From: Rhododendron vialii
Taxonomy: Eukaryota > Streptophyta > Magnoliopsida > Ericales > Ericaceae
Assembly: GCF_030253575.1 (NCBI RefSeq)
Contig: NC_080564.1
Coordinates: 6,864,501 to 6,928,500, forward strand
Length of the DNA: 64,000 bases
Reading direction: 5' to 3'
Made by a program: the position numbers and the translations under genes. Position 1 is the stretch's first letter, and each line of letters starts with the position of its first letter. Below the pieces are notes generated by a model that made no database searches, was not told the origin of the DNA, and saw only the letters and a list, made by a program, of their open reading frames with translations. Shown one piece after another: positions 1-10,209 of this stretch.

Positions 1-131
1 TGTTTCCCAATCACACTCTATTCAATTGCAAAAACGATTGTATAACCGAATGGATTACATATTTGATTCACTAATTGATTTTTTTTTTTTGCCAAAACCG
101 ATAACAGAGAATATTATTACACATCGAAACA

Positions 132-434
132 TCAAGCGGAGCTCTGATCCCTTAATAAGGGATTAAGAATCCACGTAGGAGGGGACTCAGTCCAAAGACT
201 ATACCCCTCACCCACTAAACCCTTACAAGCCAAAACATGCGCTACAGTGTTGGTAGAGCGCCTAGAGAAAGAAAAAATGCAACTATGAAAATTCCTCTCT
301 AATGCCCTCACATCATTCAGAACAACGCGCACATCTTGACTAACTTCAATTTGGCCATTGAGCATATTGATTTTAGATTGAGAATCACTCTCCATCACAA
401 CTGATGTCAAGCCCAAATGAAGTCCCAACTGCAT
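132..434 (-). pseudogene. LINE-type RNase H domain fragment
   Basis: The minus strand encodes about 100 residues resembling the RNase H-like (RVT_3) domain found at the C-terminus of plant non-LTR retrotransposons. It has the beta-strand plus acidic stretch GLTSVVMESDSQS, then LNDVRAL and a C-terminal NTVAHVLA segment, the usual order in this family. No reverse transcriptase is visible next to it, so this is a LINE remnant or a domesticated RNase H-like piece. Family placement rests on pattern recognition only. Confidence 0.55.
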
Positions 435-469
435 CCCCCGTCACTGATTGATTGCACAATTGATTATAG

Positions 470-830
470 TATTATTAAAAAGTTATGAGTTTTTAGTTGA
501 AAAGTTACAAAATGGACCAAAATATTACGATTCGTAATGAAAATGTTATGAATCATATTACTGAAAAGGTTACGATTTTTTTTTTAAAAGTTACGAAACG
601 CACAAAAATGTTATGATTTCCGGTGAAAGTGTTATGAATTATAAGAGTTACAAAATGCACCAAAATGTTATGAATCTATTGCTTAAAAAGTTACGTTTTG
701 TTAGCGTAAAGTTATGATATGCACTAAAAATTTATGATTTCTTTCGGAAAATATTATGAATTCTATTGATGAAAAGTTATGAATTTTTAGTATAAAGGTT
801 ATGATACAAACTACAATGTAATGAGTGACC
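470..830. repeat. Degenerate AT-rich tandem repeat
   Basis: Phrases such as gttatgaatt, aaaagttac and rtgcaccaaaatgttatga recur every few tens of bases with drift, in one orientation. It looks like an old minisatellite or the remains of a low-complexity transposon interior. There is no coding potential. Confidence 0.5.
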
Positions 831-834
831 GGTT

Positions 835-2090
835 CTCTAGGTAATTTTTTTTATGAGATGTCATAATATGGACCACACAATAGGTACATATATTTTGGGT
901 TGTTTCTTGTTTCTGTAAGAAAAAGGTTTAGTTGGTTTGGGGTTTAATCTATGGGATGAATCCCTGCCGTCATGGTTACTTGATCCTTCGTCTAAGAACG
1001 AGTTTTTATCTTGATGTACTCTTTGATTGAAGTTATAATAATATCATCTGTTATCGGTTGGCAAAAAAAAAGGTATGTATTGAAGACTAATCTTTAATCC
1101 CGTGCAATAGGTATATATGATAAATAACAGCTACGTACCTCATGCACACATTTTCTACCTGAGAAGCAGACATCGTTTCGGCACTTCCAAATAATTGCAC
1201 AAGCCATGGAAATTAAGCTGAATGCGATTCTCCATTTTATAACTTGCAATGTTGTTCTAATTAGAGTGAAGAGGATAGCAAATCCAAGAAAGATTGAAAA
1301 AAAAAAAGACAATTTTTGGTGTTTGATTAGCATGAAAATAGTTGAAAAGCGTGTGAAGTGAATTTTCTGACATACTGTAGCTTTCACTTTAATCTGTTGC
1401 TAAAGAAAACATAGAAAAACTTTACTCCATTTTTTTAGAAAAACTTTACTCCATTTTTTTAGAGTTGCCACATCTTATGTGTAACAACCCTAAATTTACT
1501 TAATAAAATTAATGTTTTAATTACAATTCTTTCTTTTAGATGTTAATATAGTATTCTTTTAATAAATGATTTGATTTTTTTATGAAATTATTTAAAAGAA
1601 AATACAAAAACCTTATTGAGTAAATATGTAGATCTATATAGATGTGTGTGTACATAAAAACCCTAACCTAGATTTTTTTTTTCTCCAAATCCTAGCAAGT
1701 GGGAGAGATTGATATCCAAGTATAATCATAGTGTATAAATGTAGGTAAGGAGAGAGTCATAATTGTTATGTTAAGGAAACCTAGAAAAAATCTAGCTATG
1801 ATATGCAAAATATAGTTAGGATTCTAGAAAAATCTAGATATCCCTAGATTTTATAAGATATATTACGATTGAATTTTATTAGATATTATATATATAGATT
1901 TTGCTAGATATTATTAGATTATACAGGATTATATAAAATATGATTAGGATATTCTAAATATGATCTAGATCCTTCCTTCATTAGTATAAATTGGCATAAC
2001 CCCTTTCACATTCTTTCCACATTCACAAGCACACACACATACCACCAATCATCCACTTCTCACATACTTCATTAGTATTAGTATGAATGA
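835..2090. other. AT-rich intergenic DNA, no gene seen
   Basis: No convincing exon in any frame. A TGTAACAACCC string at about 1482 resembles the start of some plant LTRs, and a TATA-like tataaat lies near 1984. No matching end, target duplication or internal region was found, so no element is called. Confidence 0.4.
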
Positions 2091-2093
2091 GTT

Positions 2094-2208
<115 letters not shown>

Positions 2209-2587
2209 CGGTTAGAAAAACAAAAGGAGGAGGAAATTAGTTTAATTCCACCACCACCTTGTTGCCTTTCCTACACCACTCAAAATCACCCATTGACCTC
2301 GATTTTTAAAATTTCTAGAAGTATTTGTGTTTCCGAAAAAAGAAAATTACTTTTTTTTTATTCTTCGGTCCAGCCGAAACGACGTTACTCCGCCCGCATT
2401 TTCACCCGACGTACTCCGTAGCCGCTCTACCGCCAAGAAGAACGGTAGAAACCTTTTATCTACTCCCCTAAATATAGCAGTTCTACGTGTTCGGTTGATT
2501 TTAAAAATTATTGTTCTATAAAAAAAATAGAGAGTTTTCTAATTACCAGCATATTAGTTTGTTGGAAAAATTGAAAATGTTAATCTT

Positions 2588-2613
2588 CCTCCTCCTCCTC
2601 CTCCTCCTCCTCC
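2588..2613. repeat. (CTC)n microsatellite
   Basis: About eight to nine CTC/TCC units in AT-rich noncoding sequence. Confidence 0.9.
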
Positions 2614-2619
2614 TTCCCT

Positions 2620-3048
2620 CGAATTTGCTACCACTACGTCGAAATCGATACTAATCTATGTTTCGACAAATAAAAAGAATTTCCTAGCATTTTATCCATG
2701 TCAAAATTAATGCTCCCCTTAGTCGTACTAGTTTTTTTTGGGTTCAAATCCTACACCTTCTAATTCACTACTATTTTTTTTAACTAAGTTATAATTTTCT
2801 ACTATTAACAACGATGTCAACTCTCTCAACTTGTTGCAAATTATGATTTTCAAGTTACCACAATATGTTACAATCAAACCAATATTTATTATGCACTGGA
2901 TATATTTTCATGTAGTCAAATATATGAAATCAAATTCAACCAATTTTCTTTGGACTAGACATGACTAGAAAACTCCATTGTTAGCACAATCCCATTCAAG
3001 CCTATGCAAGATAAACAAAAATCCACAAAAATACTGGGTTTACATAGT

Positions 3049-3099
<51 letters not shown>

Positions 3100-3660
3100 G
3101 TTTGCCGAGAGAGAGAGAGAGAGAACTAGTTTACTTAGTTTTAATTTTCATTTCATGTTGTAATTTTCTTATTTGATGATAGTAGAATATTTGTTCCCTG
3201 TAGAGTAGGCATTGAGGCCGCAACAAGTTGAAATGAAAATTACTATGATAAAATATTCATTTCATATGTGATTAATATTTAGTGCATAACAAAATATTTG
3301 TTTGATCATAATCTAACCTCAAAAGTTGATAGTGTTAACCTGAATTTTAAAAATGTCAACAAGTTTGATAGTGTCGAGTGGAGTAATTTGTGACATGGAT
3401 CAAATTCTAGGAACTTGTATATAATTGTTGAATCGAAGTAGCCCAAAATCTCAAATTGAGCAGGTTGAATTTGCGACACTCATCATTTTTAAGGACTTGT
3501 TATGTAATTGTCGTAGTAATATAGGCTCCGTTCAATTGCACAGAAAGGATGAAAAAGGACGAAGAACAAATTTCCTACACAACATTTCCGACAACTGAAC
3601 GGATAGGGAAGTATTATTTTCTATTTTCTGGGCAATCAGCCAAAATCAATGTCTGATCCT
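2620..3660. other. AT-rich intergenic DNA with two short GA tracts
   Basis: No gene seen. GA runs lie at 3052-3095 and 3107-3124, split by a short spacer that repeats the flanking catagtttgc sequence, so the tract was probably duplicated with its flank. Confidence 0.6.
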
Positions 3661-3664
3661 CACC

Positions 3665-4470
3665 TAAACCCAAAACCCCTCTATCCTCCTCTCCCCAATT
3701 TCAGCTCTGTCACCATCTCTAATCTTCATCAATGGCTCAATTGAATAGAGATCTGGGTACTGTATTAGATTACCTCCATCTCCATCCTTGTCGTCCAGTT
3801 GCAATCCATGCAATGAATCTGTTACTAAATGTGGTTAGCAACAAATATATGGTTGCTGAGAATGGCGACAGGATTGAGTTGAGGCTGAAGCCCTGGGCTA
3901 GGAGGAGGGCTGGGGTCCCTCCGACGATCAATCTTATTCCTCCGCACATTAATCCAAATCATCCGTCTGTCGAAACTCCCAGGCCATTCGTTGGGCAGCA
4001 AGAAACCAAGTTAGGGCAGACAGGGAGGCTTCGGTTTTGCAGCTCCCGCCCCCGTAGCCACGGGCTCAACCACAGGAGCCGGGGGCGGGAGCTGCAAATT
4101 CAGAGCCTCCCTCTCTGCCCTAACTTGGTTTCTCGCTGCCCAACGGATGGCCCTGGGAGTTTCGACAGGCGGAAGATTTGGATTAATGTGAGGAACAATA
4201 AGATTGATCGCCGGAGGGACCCCAACCCTCCTCCTAGCCCAGGGCTTCAGTCTTAACTCAATCCTGTCGCCATTCTCAGCAACAATATATTTGTTGTTAA
4301 CCACATTTAGCAACAGATTCATGGCATGGATTGCAACTGGATGGCAGGGATGGAGACGGAGGTAGTCTGATACAGTACCCAGTTCTCTATTCAGTTGTGC
4401 CATTGATGAAACACCAGAGGTGGTGAAATCGGAGAGAGAATGATATAGGGGTTTAGGGTTTAATGAGTCA
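3665..4470. repeat. Large inverted repeat (~390-bp arms, 25-nt loop)
   Basis: The two arms are close reverse complements. Innermost pairing is near 4040-4054 with 4080-4094, around a GC-rich stem. The arms reach outward through 3732 (ATG, plus) and 4403 (ATG, minus), with weaker similarity continuing to about 3665 and 4470. Each arm encodes, reading inward, nearly the same peptide beginning MAQLNR(D/E)LGTV and containing NGDRIELRLKPWARRR. I do not recognise that protein. A transcript across the locus would fold into a long, nearly perfect hairpin. Arm differences are scattered single bases, so the duplication is fairly young. It could be an inverted duplication of a gene fragment (siRNA or proto-microRNA source) or a foldback transposon. 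Confidence 0.85.
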
Positions 4471-4539
4471 TTTCTCGGTGTTTTTTTTTTTTTTTTATCC
4501 TCTTGATATTTTTTCATTAGATGGGACAAATTATTGACA

Positions 4540-5710
4540 TGTTACAAGAGCTTAATTTTGCAGGGATTCGTGACACATGAAATCAGCTTCCAAGATATCA
4601 ACAAATAGGCTTACTCCTCCAGGGGAAGAGTATCTGATGCATCATATGGATGGATAAATAGAAGAATTGTTGCTTGTACTAACTTCTGTTTGTACTTCTG
4701 TTTTCGTGTCAACTATGCCATTGTATTGCAAACTAAATTCAAGCATATCCTTGTAATAAAATTTTGATCAGAGCACATCCCAGCAAATTTGCTAAATTCT
4801 ATCATGAGAAGCTAAAATTCTATTTTGTAGGTGCCATGATGATGTTTAGTTGCTGGCATATGGGACTTCAAAATGGGTGAATAACTGACTTGAAAATGGT
4901 TCCCCTTGGAAGGAGGATCTCAATCGGGTGAGATTTGGGCATGGCAATCTAGTGCGGTTTTGTTACGACTTTGACCCATAGAGAGACCTTGGAGATTCCT
5001 AAATTCGAAGTCTTCCTCAACGAATTTATAGCAGTGGTTCTGAGTCCTCTTATGGAGTTGAAATACGTTGTTGGTTTTGTATTGTGTGTCCTCCTTATGT
5101 TTCATATTCTAGGTTAGGACTGGTACAAGTCTTGGAGGAGTTTTGAGTACTCTGTTGTAGAAGCCTCCCTTCATGAGAGTGAGTTGATTTCTTTTGTTGC
5201 TTTGTTTTCATGTGATCTGCTGGGGTATGCCCCGTTGCTAGTGTAATTGGTTGTGGAGTTTTCTTCTTTTGGTCGCGAAGTACTGTGGTTGTATCTATGA
5301 ATTAGGAACTTGAGGAAGTGCATGTACACAGGACCAGAGGCACCAGCAGTAGCATTAAAAAACTTAAAAACAGCATTGAACTAGCATCACATTATTAAAA
5401 AAAACCTATCATCCATATTTGCTTAAGTAGCATCACATTACTAACCACAAAACAGAGGCACCAACAGTAGCATCACACATACAAGAGAACTCAAACAAAT
5501 ATTACCATAGTTTCAATGCTTTGAACTCTACTAGTGTACCCCAGTAAGACCAAAACCAAACCAAAACTAACAAGCAAGTTCGGACACAAAAATATAAAGG
5601 TAGTAGAGAAGACCGATACGGACACCCAAAAAAAATACCGTCGCCTCAACATTTCCTTCAACAAGTAACTTACGTCACTCTTTATCCAAAAAAAATTCTG
5701 CAATCTTGGG

Positions 5711-5743
<33 letters not shown>

Positions 5744-7518
5744 GAATTTGAAGTAAGTCATAAGTCTTGTGCAACCTAATCTCAGCTTTATCATTCAATA
5801 TGAGCTTTCTTTTCACATGTTCATCCAGCACCCTATAGCATTTGTAAAACCTGGGCTTTCCCGGGCTATTTTCATGAAGAAATAAGCATTATCACAAGAT
5901 AAGACAATTCTATTCTTAAAAAGAAAAAAAAAAAAAAACTCTGAACAAAGAACAATAAAAACAAAAGCTTTTCCCTTCACATGAGCAACACCCAGACTAT
6001 TTCGTCATCCAAACCCCTTGGCCTTCTCCGTGTGTACATTTAGACATAAGGATCGACCTAGTCCTAATACTAGTTATTTGTCGGTGTGTACACAAAGTAG
6101 GATTAATTATCCTTAAAAATCTATAACTAAAGCTGTTTATTGTCTTTAGAAAAATTAAAAAGAGTATGATATACGTTTATCACTTCTGTAGAAATGCTAT
6201 AGTATATGTATAGTACTTGGAACAAAGTACGTAGTGTCATGAATAAAGAATTCAACTCGCACCACACAAAATCTAATTTAAAAGAAAACATACGTTTATG
6301 GTTAATTTGTTTATACTATTTCCACGTAGCTAAGGCATTAATTAATAAGTTGGTTTCTTTTTCGAATATGATTTTGTTGATTTCTACAAGAGTATATATG
6401 ATTACGACACCAAATCAAGATAGGACACCCTTTAAAAAAGATAAGTAGCGGACACCGAGAAACGACCACCCCGCTCGAAGCTTGTAGAAACAACCATCCA
6501 CTCCATCACCATGTTTTAAAAAAATCTGTCATTTTCGTCAAATACTTTTCAAATTTTTTTTAAAGGGCTTTGTGTAGTTATCATCGAATGCGGCCGAAGC
6601 GAGGAAGCAAAGCAGCCGCTAGTCCACTAGGCTAGTGCTAACCATGTCACCGTCGGCCCACCAGCTAGCTAATGAATAAAATGGTTAAGTTCCTCATTGT
6701 TCATGATCAGCCAGGAGACAGAACAAACCATCCTTGTGGCCTGGCCTGGCCGGACTCCATGCCTCCTTGACAGAACAAACTTAATTAAGGATATGGCCTC
6801 ATTCACGATCATATAATGGGTCACGGGTTTTCACAGAAACATGCAAGCAAATTCCAGTGCCATGGCCGAAATTAATTTGGGCATTGGTGGATGGCTTGCA
6901 ACTTGCTCGATCGATCTCGCAGAAAATATGATCAGGAGTAGTATAGATCAGATGGATGCTTTGGTCATAACCCAACTACTAGCACAACAAAAACATAGCT
7001 CATCATCCACTTATTAGTAATATATATCATCTTTGATTGCATGTTACTCATGATGGAGCAATTTAACGCAATAGCCATCAACACCGTAAGGCGTAAAGCG
7101 AATAAATGTTTTTTTTTTTTTATCCTTATGTTTTGAATTGTATTCTTCAAAATCTAAATGTACATGCAAGACTCAACACAAAACTAGCTAGGAATACCAA
7201 TTGTGGCATTAAAATTCGACCTTACGCTTATTTCATTTGGTAACTCCTTAAATTTATTTTCTAGATCAACTACATTGCCATCCATACACTCTAACTGGTG
7301 GTTGTGGTGGGTTGATGTTCATGCACCCCTAACGACTTTACCAATTATAATGACGTTTCGTCTTTAATAAATTCGTGGACTATTAACCGGGATCCAAATC
7401 CGTCCCAAAACGTCAAATCATTTATAAATTTTTAATATTATGCATAAAAATTTATTATTGTATTTAGTTTGAAATTGCGCCTTTTGTGTAGTGCAGTAAA
7501 TTTGTAGGACGAAAGAAG
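4540..7518. other. Intergenic, no gene supported
   Basis: Open frames here are short, lack family signatures and lie in AT-rich sequence. A short phrase (agcatcacatta) recurs near 5375-5480. Nothing else could be supported. Confidence 0.45.
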
Positions 7519-7520
7519 TA

Positions 7521-7893
7521 CTCCCTCCGTCCTATAGAGTTTGGCATTTTCAGGAATGTGTGTCATTTTAAAATTGCATATATCTTTTAATCCATAATGT
7601 TTTAGACGATTTTTTGAATTTTGTTTAATAGAACAAATCAAATTAAAATCTATCAAACAAGATTCATATTGCTTATAAAAAATATTACGAATTAAAAGAT
7701 ATAGTTAATTTTGGGAAATGATATGGGCACTCCAAAAATTGATATAGGCACTCCAAAATCAATGTAATTCTAAAGCTATTTTCTTTTGTTTTTTGAGTAC
7801 CTGCATCAATTTTTGGAGTGCCAATATTATTTCCCTTAATTTTTTCATTGGACTGGAATAGTGAAAGTGCCAAACTTTATGGAATGGAGGGAG
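7521..7893. mobile_element. Stowaway-type MITE (Tc1/mariner)
   Basis: Begins ctccctccgtcc and ends with the matching inverted end ggaatggagggag; the homology of the ends continues inward (agtttggcattt against the complement of aagtgccaaact). It is flanked by TA at 7519-7520 and 7894-7895. This is the classic plant Stowaway terminus and TA target duplication. It is 373 bp, larger than usual because a second element is nested inside. Confidence 0.88.
7713..7835. mobile_element. Small MITE nested in the Stowaway element
   Basis: Inverted ends of about 31 bp (gggaaatgatatgggcactc and the complement of its partner) with few mismatches. The sequence ttaatttt flanks both sides (7705-7712 and 7836-7843). 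An 8-bp duplication fits a hAT-type element. It must be younger than its Stowaway host. Confidence 0.7.
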
Positions 7894-8267
7894 TATGACA
7901 TTAGTCGACAATTAAAAATGGTGTGCGGATCCACATTTGGATCATCCAATGTGGCGTTCACAAGATATTAATACTTGGCCAGAGTCAATCTCCAATTTTT
8001 GGAGAACGTCTTAGACCATATCTAGCCTTTTTCTCTATTTAAACTTTAGAATCAAAATCTGAGTGGATTAAATATCCTCTCACCCTAGTCCTTGACTCAA
8101 ATCATATCTATATGATGATTACATTTTGAAATCTCGAAGATTATGTCGACGAATTTGTCTCTCTTCTGCTTCGAGTAAAAACATCTTTTAAGATTGCTAA
8201 CAAGTTACTCCAGTTTGGAGAAGCAGTCTTTGGTTTTTGAACAATTTGCATTTAAAGCCCAAGGAGG

Positions 8268-8363
8268 GCTTGTTCGTTTCAAAGGAGGTTTAAGTGAGGA
8301 GAGAGATAGAGAAAATGTATTAGGAATCGTGCGCTGGGTTCTAATGCCCCCGAACGAACAAGC
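8268..8363. mobile_element. Short MITE-like element
   Basis: About 96 bp bounded by gcttgttcgtttc and the inverse cgaacgaacaagc. The ends are short and no clear target duplication was recognised. Confidence 0.45.
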
Positions 8364-8449
8364 TGTTAACAAAATAAATCTGAAACTCTCAATTGAAAAC
8401 ATGATACCTTCTTAATTAGATCTAGAATAGTCCTCCTCTAAGGATAATC

Positions 8450-8720
8450 GGAGCCAACCAACTGGGGCAAACCCAGTTGGCCAAGACTCTTTTTTTTTTA
8501 TCGGCGGCACTTGGCCAAGACTCTTGCATCTCATTAAGAAGTCAGGAGTTTGAATTTCTCCACATGAGTCTGAGTTTTCTTCTCGTAAAGGGGTTTTTCT
8601 TTTCTTTCTTCGTTTCTACCTTATGATAGGCTTATTTATCATATTGGTTGAGTTGTTGAACTTGGTTATCTCGTGAACTCTCACAATTAACGTGGTGTCC
8701 AGAATTTGTTATTTTGTTAT
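8450..8720 (+). repeat. Degenerate SINE-like sequence
   Basis: Contains a tRNA-like head around ttggccaagactcttg, followed by caggagtttgaatttctcc, which resembles an RNA polymerase III B box. It is interrupted by a poly-T run and by a duplicated cttggccaagactct phrase. Old and decayed. Confidence 0.35.
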
Positions 8721-9113
8721 CTCGCCTATCAATTGAAAAAGAGAAAAGAAGAAGATATTATGAGCGTTGCCACCATTCCACTAGAGCATAGAGTGAAGTC
8801 CACATAGTCATAAACGTAGTTCTTTTTCTTTACCAAATTTAAAAAAAAAAAACATATTTTGGTGATAGTGGACATAGTCACATAGCCATAGACGTAGTTG
8901 TTGCCCTTCACGAATCTCTTCGATTTTGGAATGGGTTTCTCTCACCTTTTGTTTGCCTCTCTGTATGTCTCCCTAATTGAAGGTTTGTGATAAGCATAAT
9001 GCATGTGCCCTGCAAGGCGCTGTAGAAAGAGCTAGCTGCTTTGCAGCATCCCGAATTCATGCCTGATTAATTGGTACTTTATTCAAAAGTGTTATATATA
9101 TAATAATTCAAAA

Positions 9114-9261
9114 GTGTTACATACATAATAATTCAAACGCAACATCAGACACAACCTCTCACTTACATGCGGGGTTCACACACTTACTAATGCGTGTGGG
9201 CCCCACACGTAAGCAAGAGATGGTGTTTGATATTGTGATTGAATTGTTGTATGTGTAGCCC
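9114..9261. mobile_element. Foldback MITE, ~70-bp arms
   Basis: The left half pairs with the right half over nearly the whole length, roughly 70-75% as read, with the centre near 9188. Landmarks are cacttacatgcggggt against the complement of gccccacacgtaag. The left tip is duplicated (about 9086-9113), which blurs the boundary. Confidence 0.6.
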
Positions 9262-9299
9262 TAGTATTTTTGGCATGAGTTTTTTGAATTTTAAAGAAT

Positions 9300-10209
9300 T
9301 TGGCCTTTCCAACTCTTTGGGCTTGGCCTAATTTTTCCCGTGTCTTGTATGAATTTTTTTAAATTTTTTATATGTTTTTCTACTTTTTCAATTTTTCATC
9401 GAAACAAAAAATATAATGTAAAAATTCAATCCAAATCTTGTGAAGATTGAAAAAATGAACCCCGAAAATACCGTGCAAAAGCGACACTGAAAATCAGGCC
9501 AAACTCACCCTTAATTTTAGGCACTGAAAATGAGAACAAAGGATAGCCCAAATGAGAAGGTGTCTTCTTTTAAATCCTGTTCGATTCTGGACCGCACGTG
9601 GCCTTGTTCCTTTATGAATTTTGGAGAAGGTTTCTGAGAATAATGAATAAAGAGATATAGATAGATAAAAAAAGTTTATTAGACACTGTGCCCAGGGGAT
9701 TTGAGTTCCTCAAACAAATAAGGTCACAACATCTTCGTTATCAACGCGAACCTATCTTCCGCATCATCGAAACCAAAGATAAGATATTCAATGACCCCTG
9801 TGATAAAGTTTAGCACGAATTTGGATCACACATCGGCGTAGGGCCAAACTGGAGCAAATGTTAAGCATGAATCCGTCCCCTACACTAATGTGTTTCAGAT
9901 TTGTGCTCAACCTTTGCCCGAGGGGCATTGAATAATTTCTCCATAACCGAAAATCCCACCTCCCGCGGTTTTCAGTTGGGCATCCCTCCCCAACCCTAGT
10001 CAACGCAAAACCCTATCCCAACCTAACCATAGTTTACTTATCATAATAAAATAACCCTAACCATAGTTAAATCCCAACCAGCCCACCACCCCCTCGCTCC
10101 GCACTACAAAACGCCAAACCCAAATGCCTTTCCACCAAACCTTTTCTGAGAGAAAATCAGAGAGAGAGGGAAAAACGACGGACCGAAAGTACAATTCTGA
10201 CCCTCCCCC
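9300..10209 (+). promoter_or_regulatory. Upstream region and 5' UTR of cystathionine gamma-synthase
   Basis: No other gene is seen. The last ~130 bases before the ATG at 10210 turn GC-richer and contain an agagagag stretch near 10160, typical of a plant 5' UTR. No TATA box could be placed with confidence. Confidence 0.4.

Noticed and set aside
3732-4256. 174-codon frame as an independent gene
   Set aside because: The second half is the antisense of the first through the hairpin loop; treated as an inverted repeat instead.
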